A DNA stretch of 13,749 nt, from positions 1-13,749 of the forward strand of contig JABDJU010000211.1 of NCBI GenBank assembly GCA_013003325.1, written 5' to 3'. This document shows, piece after piece, positions 6,629 to 13,331 of this stretch. Every line of letters begins with the position of its first letter. Position 1 is the first letter of the stretch. Origin of the DNA: Acidimicrobiales bacterium (GTDB lineage: Bacteria; Actinomycetota; Acidimicrobiia; Acidimicrobiales; SZUA-35). The position numbers and the translations under genes were made by a program. The notes beneath the pieces are model-generated. The model made no database searches and had not been told where the DNA came from. It saw only the letters and a list, made by a program, of their open reading frames with translations.

Positions 6629-7793
6629 TGCGGGTCAGCACCCGCATGGTGGACCGCACGTCGTCGAGTTCGAAATAGCAGCCTCGGAGGTGACGGGTTC
6701 CGGCGGTCGGGTCGTAGGCGGAACGGGCGTGCAACATGCGGCGGTTGTCGAAGATCACCGCATCTCCGGGCTGGAACGACGATTCGATCTGAAAGGCCGG
6801 GTCGGCACCGAGCTCATGGAAGCGGGCGATGGCGTCGTAGCTGCGGTCGACATCTTCCGGATCCATGTCTGGATAGGCCCGCACCGGGCTGAATCCCCGG
6901 ATCACAAGGCTGCCGTCGGAGCCGACATCGACGATGGGGCCACGCCAACGATGGTCGATGTCCTTGCCTTTGCTCTGGAAGATCCAGTTGAGCGTGGTGA
7001 GCGCGTCGTGGATCTCGGGTTCGTGATCGGCAAGGTAGCCCACGATGGCGAGCGCATCGGAGATCTGATTGAGCCCGCCGACGCAACTGTTCTCCACGCA
7101 ATGAAGCGCTTGGAAGCCGGGTGGATTCTCACGGGACGGGAGGTCGGTGTGGGGCACCAGGGAGCGACCGGTGTAGGCGGTGCTGTCGGGATCGACCTTG
7201 GCCACGACATCCCAGACGTGCCCAAAGTTGGTGTCTCGCAGGTGGGCGATCCGTCGCACGAAGCCCTCCAGCGCATCGTGATCGACGGGCCCGTCGGTCA
7301 ACCGGATGGCACCGAAGGCCATGAGCTGGGTGAGCAGCGCCAGCAGCTCGGTACCGCTGGGCGTGGTGGGCCACACGAAGGTGGGGAGATCGGTCCGGCG
7401 TTCACCCTCCATGTGATCTGGTGCTGCAGTCGTGACCCATGGAATCGGGTCAGGCAGCCCGGCATCGGTGAGCTGGTCGCCGGCGACAAACGAATGGAGC
7501 CAACCCGATGGGAAGCGGTAGGTCAAGCCATCGTCCCACCGGACCTCGAGGTCGCCATCGACAACCTCGAGCTTTGTCACCCTGTGGCGGCGGAGTTCGG
7601 CCGGATCGGCAATCCCCTCTCTGGTGACGGGATCTACCCCGTGTCCGACCGTGTTTTCCCGCAGCCAGGTGGCGCTGAGATGACCCTTGTGGTCGCCCCA
7701 CCGGAGGATCACGGTGTTGCCATCGACGGTGACCGCTCGGAGCGGGCAGGGTGGGTAGTCATAGAAGTCGGGGGCTTCGGCTTGGCGCAACAT
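6615..7793 (-). CDS. Gamma-butyrobetaine hydroxylase-like Fe(II)/2-oxoglutarate dioxygenase (TauD/TfdA family)
   Basis: The 392-residue protein has the two-domain plan of gamma-butyrobetaine dioxygenases: an N-terminal GBBH-like domain (about 15-105) and a TauD/TfdA jelly-roll domain (about 140-385). Iron ligands are His215 and Asp217 in HTDLP and the distal His355 in DNRRMLHAR; Arg367 or Arg370 probably holds 2-oxoglutarate. Positions matching the trimethylammonium cage of human BBOX1 are aromatic: Phe190, Trp194, Tyr207 and Tyr372. However, the usual zinc-site cysteines after WLRxN are replaced by TVGHGV (48-53), and the DGH histidine by Leu90. The substrate may be gamma-butyrobetaine or another quaternary amine; I do not assign a gene symbol. 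I chose the ATG at 7793 because GAGG lies 7 bases upstream and the longer frame from 7952 overlaps the divergent icd gene. No carnitine transporter or partner gene is nearby. Confidence 0.85.
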   Translation of the reverse strand: MLRQAEAPDFYDYPPCPLRAVTVDGNTVILRWGDHKGHLSATWLRENTVGHGVDPVTREGIADPAELRRHRVTKLEVVDGDLEVRWDDGLTYRFPSGWLHSFVAGDQLTDAGLPDPIPWVTTAAPDHMEGERRTDLPTFVWPTTPSGTELLALLTQLMAFGAIRLTDGPVDHDALEGFVRRIAHLRDTNFGHVWDVVAKVDPDSTAYTGRSLVPHTDLPSRENPPGFQALHCVENSCVGGLNQISDALAIVGYLADHEPEIHDALTTLNWIFQSKGKDIDHRWRGPIVDVGSDGSLVIRGFSPVRAYPDMDPEDVDRSYDAIARFHELGADPAFQIESSFQPGDAVIFDNRRMLHARSAYDPTAGTRHLRGCYFELDDVRSTMRVLTRTLRR

Positions 7794-7800
7794 GACGACA

Positions 7801-7804
7801 CCTC
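7801..7804 (-). promoter_or_regulatory. Ribosome-binding site of the dioxygenase gene
   Basis: GAGG on the minus strand lies 7 bases before the ATG at 7793. It supports this start over the longer open frame that reaches 7952, whose first residues have no similarity to the dioxygenase family. Confidence 0.6.
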
Positions 7805-7849
7805 GGGAGTTAGGTCGTGTCCCTGACGACGTTGGCTGAAGTGCTGAAA

Positions 7850-7857
7850 CGGTACCG
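7850..7857. promoter_or_regulatory. Palindrome in the dioxygenase/icd divergent region
   Basis: CGGTACCG is a perfect 8-base palindrome; beyond one mismatched pair the flanks add AA on the left and TT on the right. It lies near the middle of the roughly 130-base gap between the dioxygenase start (7793) and icd (7924), a sensible place for an operator. Nothing else in this gap is recognisable as a promoter. Function is inferred from position alone. Confidence 0.25.
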
Positions 7858-7923
7858 CTTGGTGTCGCCGCCCGCCAGGACCCACCCAAGGTGTGCAGAC
7901 CGCCGCCGGTACGCTGGTCGACG

Positions 7924-10155
7924 ATGACTGACACCTCACCTTCCACGATCATCTACACCCATACCGATGAGGCTCCGGCGCTTGCCACTCGCTCATTACT
8001 GCCCATCGTCAAGTCGTTCGCCAAGGCCGCCGGCGTCGCCATCGAGACCCGCGACATATCGCTGGCCGGACGGATCCTCGCCAACTTCAACGACTTCCTC
8101 ACCCCAGAACAGCAAATCCACGATGCACTGGCCGAACTGGGCCGGATGGCGACGACGCCAGAGGCCAACATCATCAAGCTACCCAACATCAGCGCCTCGG
8201 TCCCACAGCTCAAGGCCGCCATCGCCGAGCTACAGGCTAAGGGGTACTCCCTTCCCGAGTTTCCAGACGAGCCCGAAAACGATGTCGAGGTCGACATCCG
8301 GGCTCGTTATGACCGGGTCAAGGGCAGCGCCGTCAACCCGGTTCTGCGGGAGGGCAACAGTGACCGCCGAGCCCCCGGCGCCGTGAAGGCCTATGCCCGG
8401 GCGAACCCCCACCGGATGGGCCGGTGGAGCGCAGACTCCCAGACCCACGTTGCCACCATGGGAGAGAACGATTTCGCGTCGAACGAACAGTCGGTCACGA
8501 TCGAACGCGACCAGGAGCTGCGTATCGAACACATCGGCCCCGACGGAGCCTTGACAGTGCTCAAGGAATCGGTGCCCGTGCTGAAGGGCGAGATTGTTGA
8601 TGGCACGTTCATGAGCGTCAAAGCCCTTCGATCATTCCTGACCAAACAGATCGCAGATGCGAAGTCGCACGGGGTCCTGTTCTCGCTCCACATGAAAGCC
8701 ACGATGATGAAGGTGTCCGATCCCATCATTTTCGGACACGCGGTCGAATCATTCCTGGCCGACGTCTTTGCCCGTTTCGGCGACGAGCTGGAGTCGGCCG
8801 GAGCCGAGCCCAACAACGGACTCGGCAACGTGTTGCAGGCCCTCGACGAACTGGACGGTCAGACCAAAGCCGAGATCGAGACGGCGATCGCGCAGGCGCT
8901 CGACGACGGACCTCCCCTGGCAATGGTCGATTCGGATCGGGGAATAACCAACTTGCACGTGCCCAGTGATGTGATCATCGACGCTTCCATGCCCGCCATG
9001 ATCAGGACATCGGGCCAGATGTGGAACGCCGACGGCGAACAGCAGGACACCAAAGCGGTCATACCCGACAGCTCCTATGCCGCTCTGTATTCGACCACGA
9101 TCGACTTCTGCAAAGAGAACGGCGCCTTCGACCCGACCACCATGGGAACGGTGCCGAACGTCGGTCTCATGGCCCAGAAGGCCGAGGAGTACGGCTCCCA
9201 CGACAAGACCTTTGAGATACCGGCCGACGGGGTCGTACGGGTCATCGGCGACGACGACAACGTGGTCATGCAGCACGCGGTCGAGGCGGGTGACATCTGG
9301 CGGATGTGCCAGGTCAAGGATCTTCCGGTCCAAGACTGGGTGAAGCTGGCCGTCTCACGCGCTCGGGCCACCGGCTGGCCGGTGGTGTTCTGGCTCGACC
9401 AAGATCGGGCCCACGATGCCGAGCTCATCGGCAAGGTGAACGCCTATCTCGCCGACCACGACACCGACGGTCTGCAGATCGAAATCATGAACGTGGCCGA
9501 CGCCACCGCCTTTACGTTGGCCCGCACCAAGGTGGGCGAGAACACGATCTCGGCCACCGGCAACGTGCTGCGCGACTATCTCACCGATCTCTTTCCGATC
9601 CTCGAGCTGGGAACCAGCGCCAAGATGCTCTCGATCGTTCCTCTCATGAACGGTGGAGGGCTCTTCGAAACCGGTGCCGGCGGTTCGGCGCCCAAGCACG
9701 TGCAACAGTTCGAGAAGGAGAACCACCTGCGATGGGACTCTCTCGGCGAGTTCCTGGCCCTCGCCGTATCGCTGGAGCACCTTGCCGATGCAGCCGGTAT
9801 CGATGCCGCCCGCATCCTCGGAGGAGCCCTCGACACCGCCACCGAAAGAGTCCTGCTCAACGGAAACTCACCCTCCCGAAAGGTCAACGAGCTCGACAAT
9901 CGGGGCAGCCACTTCTATCTCGCTCGGTACTGGGCCCAGGCCCTGGCCGAGCAGACCGACGACCTCGGTCTCGCCGAACGCTTCCGGCCGCTGGCCGATG
10001 CGCTGGCCGCCAACGAAGAGACCATTGTTCACGAGCTGAACGATGTGCAGGGACAGCCGATGGACATCGGCGGCTACTACCAGCCCGACGAATCCCTCGC
10101 CGTCACCGCGATGAGGCCTAGCGCCACACTCAATGCCCTCATCGACAACTTCTAG
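7924..10155 (+). CDS. icd: Isocitrate dehydrogenase, NADP-dependent, monomeric type
   Basis: It oxidises isocitrate to 2-oxoglutarate and CO2 with NADP in the TCA cycle. The 743 residues fit the monomeric class (about 740), which is unrelated in length to the dimeric Icd of about 420. All key residues recalled from the Azotobacter vinelandii enzyme are found at a constant offset of +3: substrate contacts Ser135, Asn138, Arg142, Arg148, Lys258, Tyr423 and Arg550; metal-binding Asp353, Asp551 and Asp555; and NADP-contacting His592 and Arg603. The enzyme should therefore be active and NADP-specific. I chose the ATG at 7924 because the product begins MTDTSPSTIIYTHTDEAPAL as in homologues; the 11 extra upstream codons do not. 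No clear Shine-Dalgarno precedes it, so it may be leaderless. Its last 23 bases overlap azlC. Confidence 0.97.
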   Translation: MTDTSPSTIIYTHTDEAPALATRSLLPIVKSFAKAAGVAIETRDISLAGRILANFNDFLTPEQQIHDALAELGRMATTPEANIIKLPNISASVPQLKAAIAELQAKGYSLPEFPDEPENDVEVDIRARYDRVKGSAVNPVLREGNSDRRAPGAVKAYARANPHRMGRWSADSQTHVATMGENDFASNEQSVTIERDQELRIEHIGPDGALTVLKESVPVLKGEIVDGTFMSVKALRSFLTKQIADAKSHGVLFSLHMKATMMKVSDPIIFGHAVESFLADVFARFGDELESAGAEPNNGLGNVLQALDELDGQTKAEIETAIAQALDDGPPLAMVDSDRGITNLHVPSDVIIDASMPAMIRTSGQMWNADGEQQDTKAVIPDSSYAALYSTTIDFCKENGAFDPTTMGTVPNVGLMAQKAEEYGSHDKTFEIPADGVVRVIGDDDNVVMQHAVEAGDIWRMCQVKDLPVQDWVKLAVSRARATGWPVVFWLDQDRAHDAELIGKVNAYLADHDTDGLQIEIMNVADATAFTLARTKVGENTISATGNVLRDYLTDLFPILELGTSAKMLSIVPLMNGGGLFETGAGGSAPKHVQQFEKENHLRWDSLGEFLALAVSLEHLADAAGIDAARILGGALDTATERVLLNGNSPSRKVNELDNRGSHFYLARYWAQALAEQTDDLGLAERFRPLADALAANEETIVHELNDVQGQPMDIGGYYQPDESLAVTAMRPSATLNALIDNF

Positions 10156-10840
10156 AGACCGTCGGCAGGCTCGGTTCAAGCTTCATCAGGATGCGGTTCG
10201 CGATTCGCTGCCGCTTCTGATCCCGGCGGTTCCGTTCGGTTTTGTGCTCGGCGTCGAGATCAGCGATTCGCTGATGCCGGTCGGCGTCGGTTTCTCGACG
10301 TCGGTGGTCGTCTTCGCCGGCGCCGCCCAGCTGGCACTGGTCACTCTTGCCGGTACTGCGTCGGTAGTCACGGTGGTGCTGACCGCGCTGGTCATCAATG
10401 CTCGGCACGTGATGTACTCCGCCGCGCTCGCGCCGGTGATGGCCCGTCAACCGCTCTGGTTCCGAGCGATCGCTCCGTTCGTCTTGGTCGATCAGGTCTT
10501 CGCCCTCGGAATCAGCCGATCGGGAGATCCGGCCGACTTCCGTCGCTACTACTTGACCTGTGGCGCGCTCTTCTTCCCCACCTGGCAGGTGGTGACGGCG
10601 CTGGGTGTGTTGTTCGGAGCGGCGGTACCCGAAAGCCTCGGCCTCGGTGTCGCCCCGGCGCTGATGTTCACCGGGATCGTGGTGGCGATGGTGATCGATC
10701 GCGCCACCCTCGTCGCTGCCGCGGTAGCCGCCCTGGCCACGATCTTGCTCCTCGACCTACCCAACCGCTCGGGCCTCTTGTGCGGTGCGATGATCGGTGT
10801 GGCAGCGGGTTATGCCGTCGAGGGCCGGCGGACGGGATGA
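10133..10840 (+). CDS. azlC: AzlC family branched-chain amino acid exporter subunit
   Basis: This is the large membrane subunit of the AzlCD (LIV-E type) system, which exports leucine, isoleucine and valine and, in Bacillus subtilis, the analogue azaleucine. The 235 residues contain multiple hydrophobic segments. Family landmarks are PAVPFGFVLG near 31-40, FAGAAQLALV near 61-70, the NARHVMYSAALAP block near 89-101 and VDQVFALGISR near 118-128. The ATG at 10133 lies inside the icd reading frame and no ATG or GTG follows before the first membrane helix, so a 23-base overlap with icd seems real. That suggests cotranscription with icd. The end overlaps azlD as ATGA. No Lrp/AsnC-type regulator, which often accompanies these genes, is present. 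Confidence 0.93.
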   Translation: MPSSTTSRDRRQARFKLHQDAVRDSLPLLIPAVPFGFVLGVEISDSLMPVGVGFSTSVVVFAGAAQLALVTLAGTASVVTVVLTALVINARHVMYSAALAPVMARQPLWFRAIAPFVLVDQVFALGISRSGDPADFRRYYLTCGALFFPTWQVVTALGVLFGAAVPESLGLGVAPALMFTGIVVAMVIDRATLVAAAVAALATILLLDLPNRSGLLCGAMIGVAAGYAVEGRRTG

Positions 10841-11157
10841 GCGTTGCCGAATCGGTTCTGCTGGTAGCCATCGTTGCAGTGGGCACCTATCTGAGCAGGG
10901 CCGGGATGATTCTGCTCCTCTCTGGCAGGGATCTTCCCGACAGGGTTCTTCGGGCGCTTCGCTATGTCGGACCTGCGGTGTTGGCGGCCCTTGTGGTCAC
11001 CTTCGTCGCCGACCCGGAAGAAGCCAACCGCGGCGTCTCGGCGGCCGAGCTGGCCGGTCTCGCCGTATCAGCGTCGGTCCATGCCCGCTGGAAGAGCCTC
11101 GTGGCCACGCTGGTAGCTGGGATGATCGCCTTCTGGGTGGTTCGGGAATTGGTGTGA
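10837..11157 (+). CDS. azlD: AzlD family small subunit of branched-chain amino acid exporter
   Basis: This is the small partner of AzlC, needed for export of branched-chain amino acids through the cytoplasmic membrane. The 106 residues are of normal length. Landmarks are the first helix around LLVAIVAVGTYLSRAGMILL (7-26), the motif LRYVGPAVLAALVVTFVA (41-58) with its conserved proline, and a C-terminal helix SLVATLVAGMIAFWVVRELV. The ATG at 10837 overlaps the azlC stop as ATGA, typical of translational coupling, and was preferred to an upstream ATG at 10780 that would lie deep within azlC and add 19 non-membrane residues. It converges with the barstar-like gene, with 8 bases between stops. 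Confidence 0.92.
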   Translation: MSVAESVLLVAIVAVGTYLSRAGMILLLSGRDLPDRVLRALRYVGPAVLAALVVTFVADPEEANRGVSAAELAGLAVSASVHARWKSLVATLVAGMIAFWVVRELV

Positions 11158-11165
11158 CGACCAGT

Positions 11166-11654
11166 TCAGGCCCGGGACGACCGGGCCCACTCGGTTCGGT
11201 TCCAGCCGATGTGGGTGGTTCCGACCGGCCCGATACTGAGGTCGGGATCGTCGGATTGCAGCATCACCAAGAACGGCTTCCCCAGTTTCAGCGCCATCAC
11301 CGCAGCCTCGTAGAGCACATCGACCAGCTGGTGTGCGAACCATTGGTCGGCTCTGGCCAGGGAGTCGAACTGGTACAACGCGAGTAGCCGCGTGCCCGAG
11401 GAGCCTTGGAACCCACACTCGCCCGCCACAACGTCGAACATGCAGTCAGAGAGCGCATCGAGATTGGACCCGTAGTGGTCGGGGAAGTCGAGAGCGACCC
11501 TCAGATCTTCAAGTGCCGCTTCCTTGTTCCACGAGCCGCCATCGACTCGAACCGTGCTCGCTCCTCGCTGTTCGAGCTCGTCGATGTGGGCGTTCAACAC
11601 GTCTGCTCGATAGAACAACTCGACCAGCCCCCGGCTCGGTTCCACCAACGTCAT
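11166..11654 (-). CDS. Barstar-like protein (possible RNase inhibitor family)
   Basis: A 162-residue protein contains a barstar-like core at about 35-135. The clearest part is LEDLRVALDFPDHYGSNLDA at 48-67, followed by LSDC; it matches the barstar helix and loop that bind barnase. Asp66 and Asp70 correspond to barstar Asp35 and Asp39, but His60 replaces Tyr29 and Ser69 replaces Trp38. Barstar itself is about 90 residues; here an N-terminal segment of about 35 residues and a C-terminal tail are added. Barstars inhibit secreted ribonucleases inside the producing cell, but no RNase or toxin gene is visible here, so the role is unknown. The ATG at 11654 is a choice: the frame is open to 11771, where it would overlap the start of the divergent dehydrogenase, and no start has a good ribosome-binding site. 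Confidence 0.75.
   Translation of the reverse strand: MTLVEPSRGLVELFYRADVLNAHIDELEQRGASTVRVDGGSWNKEAALEDLRVALDFPDHYGSNLDALSDCMFDVVAGECGFQGSSGTRLLALYQFDSLARADQWFAHQLVDVLYEAAVMALKLGKPFLVMLQSDDPDLSIGPVGTTHIGWNRTEWARSSRA
11169..11187. terminator. Possible hairpin at azlD/barstar convergent ends
   Basis: GGCCCG (11169-11174) and CGGGCC (11182-11187) can pair over a 7-base loop. The stem is all G-C and lies just past the azlD stop and over the last codons of the convergent gene. There is no T-run on either side, so a terminator role is uncertain. Confidence 0.3.
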
Positions 11655-11752
11655 GAGGGCCGAGCCTAGGCGATCCGATGCCGAGCGCACGTAGGTGCCG
11701 ACCCAACCCAAGCGGTACGGTTCTTCGGTCAACCGAGCCACGACACGGTCTG

Positions 11753-11760
11753 AAAGGAAG
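11753..11760 (+). promoter_or_regulatory. Strong ribosome-binding site of the SDR gene
   Basis: AAAGGAAG ends 4 bases before the ATG at 11765, with the AGGA core 6 bases away. This is the best Shine-Dalgarno match in the window and fixes the start of the dehydrogenase, excluding the open upstream frame from 11678. Confidence 0.8.
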
Positions 11761-11764
11761 CGAC

Positions 11765-12544
11765 ATGCCAAGAATCAACCTCGAGGGAAGCTCTTCGATT
11801 GTGACCGGGGGCGCCTCCGGCATCGGTGAAGCGAGCGCCCGACAGCTGGCTGCAGCGGGGTCGCGTGTGGTCATCGCTGATCTGAACGAGGAAAAGGGTT
11901 CTGCGGTCGCCTCCGAGATCGGCGGGCTATTCGTGAAGTGTGATGTCACCAGCGAGGAAGATGCCAACACCTCCGTGGCAGCGGCATCGGAGATGGGTCC
12001 GCTGCGGGCGCTGGTGAACTCGGCCGGAATCGGCTGGGCGGCCCGGACGATCGACCGTAACAACGCACCGATGGACCTGTCGAAGTTCGCCATGGTCGTG
12101 AACATAAACCTGGTGGGCAGCTTCAACATGCTCAGCAAGAGCGCTGCGGCGATGGCTACAACCGAACCCCTCGACGACGACGGTTCGCGAGGGGCGATCG
12201 TGAACATGGCGTCCGCTGCAGCCTTCGACGGCCAGATCGGCCAGTGTGCCTACTCCGCATCCAAGGGCGGTGTGGTCGGTATGACGCTGCCCATCGCCCG
12301 GGATCTCTCGGCGGTCGGCATCCGGGTGAACACCGTGGCCCCGGGCTTGATCGACACACCGATCTACGGTGAGGGCGAACAGAGCGAGCAGTTCAAGGCT
12401 CACCTGGGTCAGTCGGTTCTGTTCCCCAAGCGGCTGGGAACCGGCGAAGAACTCGCCTTCATGGTCATGGACCTCATCACCAACCCCTATATGAACGGCG
12501 AGACGATCCGCGTCGATGGTGGCATCCGGATGCCGCCAAAGTAA
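11765..12544 (+). CDS. Short-chain dehydrogenase, HSD17B10-like 3-hydroxyacyl-CoA dehydrogenase
   Basis: This classical SDR of 259 residues resembles type-2 3-hydroxyacyl-CoA dehydrogenase (HSD17B10), which oxidises short or branched 3-hydroxyacyl-CoAs, for example in isoleucine and fatty acid breakdown. The nucleotide motif TGGASGIG is at 14-21, and Asp39 at the end of the second strand predicts NAD rather than NADP. NSAG is at 85-88, Asn114 is the structural/catalytic asparagine, and the active site is Ser150, Tyr163 and Lys167. Features particular to the HSD17B10 group are the block SAAAFDGQIGQCAYSASKGG at 150-169, GMTLPIARDL at 172-181 and the ending NGETIRVDGGIRM. A strong AGGA site fixes the ATG. 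It stands alone: the neighbour upstream is divergent and the one downstream convergent, so it probably has its own promoter in 11655-11752. Confidence 0.92.
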   Translation: MPRINLEGSSSIVTGGASGIGEASARQLAAAGSRVVIADLNEEKGSAVASEIGGLFVKCDVTSEEDANTSVAAASEMGPLRALVNSAGIGWAARTIDRNNAPMDLSKFAMVVNINLVGSFNMLSKSAAAMATTEPLDDDGSRGAIVNMASAAAFDGQIGQCAYSASKGGVVGMTLPIARDLSAVGIRVNTVAPGLIDTPIYGEGEQSEQFKAHLGQSVLFPKRLGTGEELAFMVMDLITNPYMNGETIRVDGGIRMPPK

Positions 12545-12546
12545 CT

Positions 12547-12565
12547 CTCAGCACATCCCCCTGAG
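12547..12565. terminator. Possible short hairpin at SDR/SCO6745 convergent ends
   Basis: CTCAG (12547-12551) and CTGAG (12561-12565) could pair over a 9-base loop at the junction of the two convergent genes, whose stops are 3 bases apart. Five pairs and no T-run make it weak. Confidence 0.2.
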
Positions 12566-13297
12566 GCGCTCGATCAGCTCGACTAACTCCCCCCGTTCGG
12601 CTTCGGTGAGGGAGTCGTAGCAGTGGGATGTAATCAGCGTCGTCAGCATCTCGGCGTTCGAACGCTTCTCGGGGTCGGGAACCGGGTGAGGCTCTCCCCA
12701 TCCGAATCGTTCGGCGCCGGGAACCCCACCCCGTACGGGATGGTCGGTCGACACGATGGCGGCGTGGGGGCCCAAGCCGACGGCATGCACGGCGATGATG
12801 TGGGCAGCGCCGCGCAGCTCCCGCAGCACATTGAGCGCTACCGCAGCGGCACCGGCCGGGGTGGGTGGCAGCATGATCTGACGCCAGCCAGCGAACAACA
12901 CTCCCAAGCTCGGGTCAGCGGACAGTGCGAGCTGGGCGGCCAGCGCGGTAACACGCTCGAGGTCATCGGCAGGAACGTCGGCGAAAACACGATCGGCCCA
13001 GCGTCCAGCGGCAGCTGCGTACTCGATGGCCCGTTGGCCGGGGGTCAACCCCTCATGCACGGCCCCTAGCCACAGCTCGGCGATGCGGGACGGAGCAACA
13101 AAGGCAACCGCGCTGGCCACGACATCGGGGTGCACCTCACCGAGCACCCCGGCCCGACCGTTGATCCAGAAGCTCTGAGGTTGGTTCATGCCGAGCTCGG
13201 CGCCCCGTTCGAGGGTTGCCTCATCGAGCATCCAGAACCTGCCGATCTCGAGAATCGGCACGGCGGTGGCGGTGGCAGCGGAGGTCGGCGAAGTCAC
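12548..13297 (-). CDS. SCO6745 family protein of unknown function
   Basis: A mostly helical, alanine-rich protein of 249 residues that looks like the actinobacterial SCO6745 family, whose function is unknown to me. Matching features are an N-terminal RFWMLDEATLERGAELGM region (20-37), FWINGRAGVLGEVHPDVVAS near 43-62, and the conserved NVLRELRGAAHIIAVHAVGL segment at 156-175 with Arg162 and His166. I see no membrane helix or signal peptide. The start is uncertain: the frame is open to 13390, but that would overlap the upstream transporter gene. The GTG at 13297 leaves a 34-base gap and a sensible N-terminus; a GTG at 13315 is an alternative. It follows the cation transporter in the same direction and may share its transcript. 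Confidence 0.75.
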   Translation of the reverse strand: MTSPTSAATATAVPILEIGRFWMLDEATLERGAELGMNQPQSFWINGRAGVLGEVHPDVVASAVAFVAPSRIAELWLGAVHEGLTPGQRAIEYAAAAGRWADRVFADVPADDLERVTALAAQLALSADPSLGVLFAGWRQIMLPPTPAGAAAVALNVLRELRGAAHIIAVHAVGLGPHAAIVSTDHPVRGGVPGAERFGWGEPHPVPDPEKRSNAEMLTTLITSHCYDSLTEAERGELVELIERLRGMC

Positions 13298-13331
13298 CGC
13301 GCCAGCGTAGGGCACGCTGACCAGGGAAACC

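Noticed and set aside
6690..7826. 378-residue open frame on the plus strand
   Set aside because: It is antisense to the dioxygenase, whose iron-binding motifs are unmistakable; the product is low in recognisable structure.
9306..10121. 271-residue arginine-rich open frame on the plus strand
   Set aside because: It is a shifted frame within icd, and the arginine/proline-rich composition is typical of such shadows.
11655..11771. 39-residue N-terminal extension of the barstar-like protein
   Set aside because: It would overlap the well-supported start and ribosome-binding site of the divergent dehydrogenase, and the extra residues show no family similarity.
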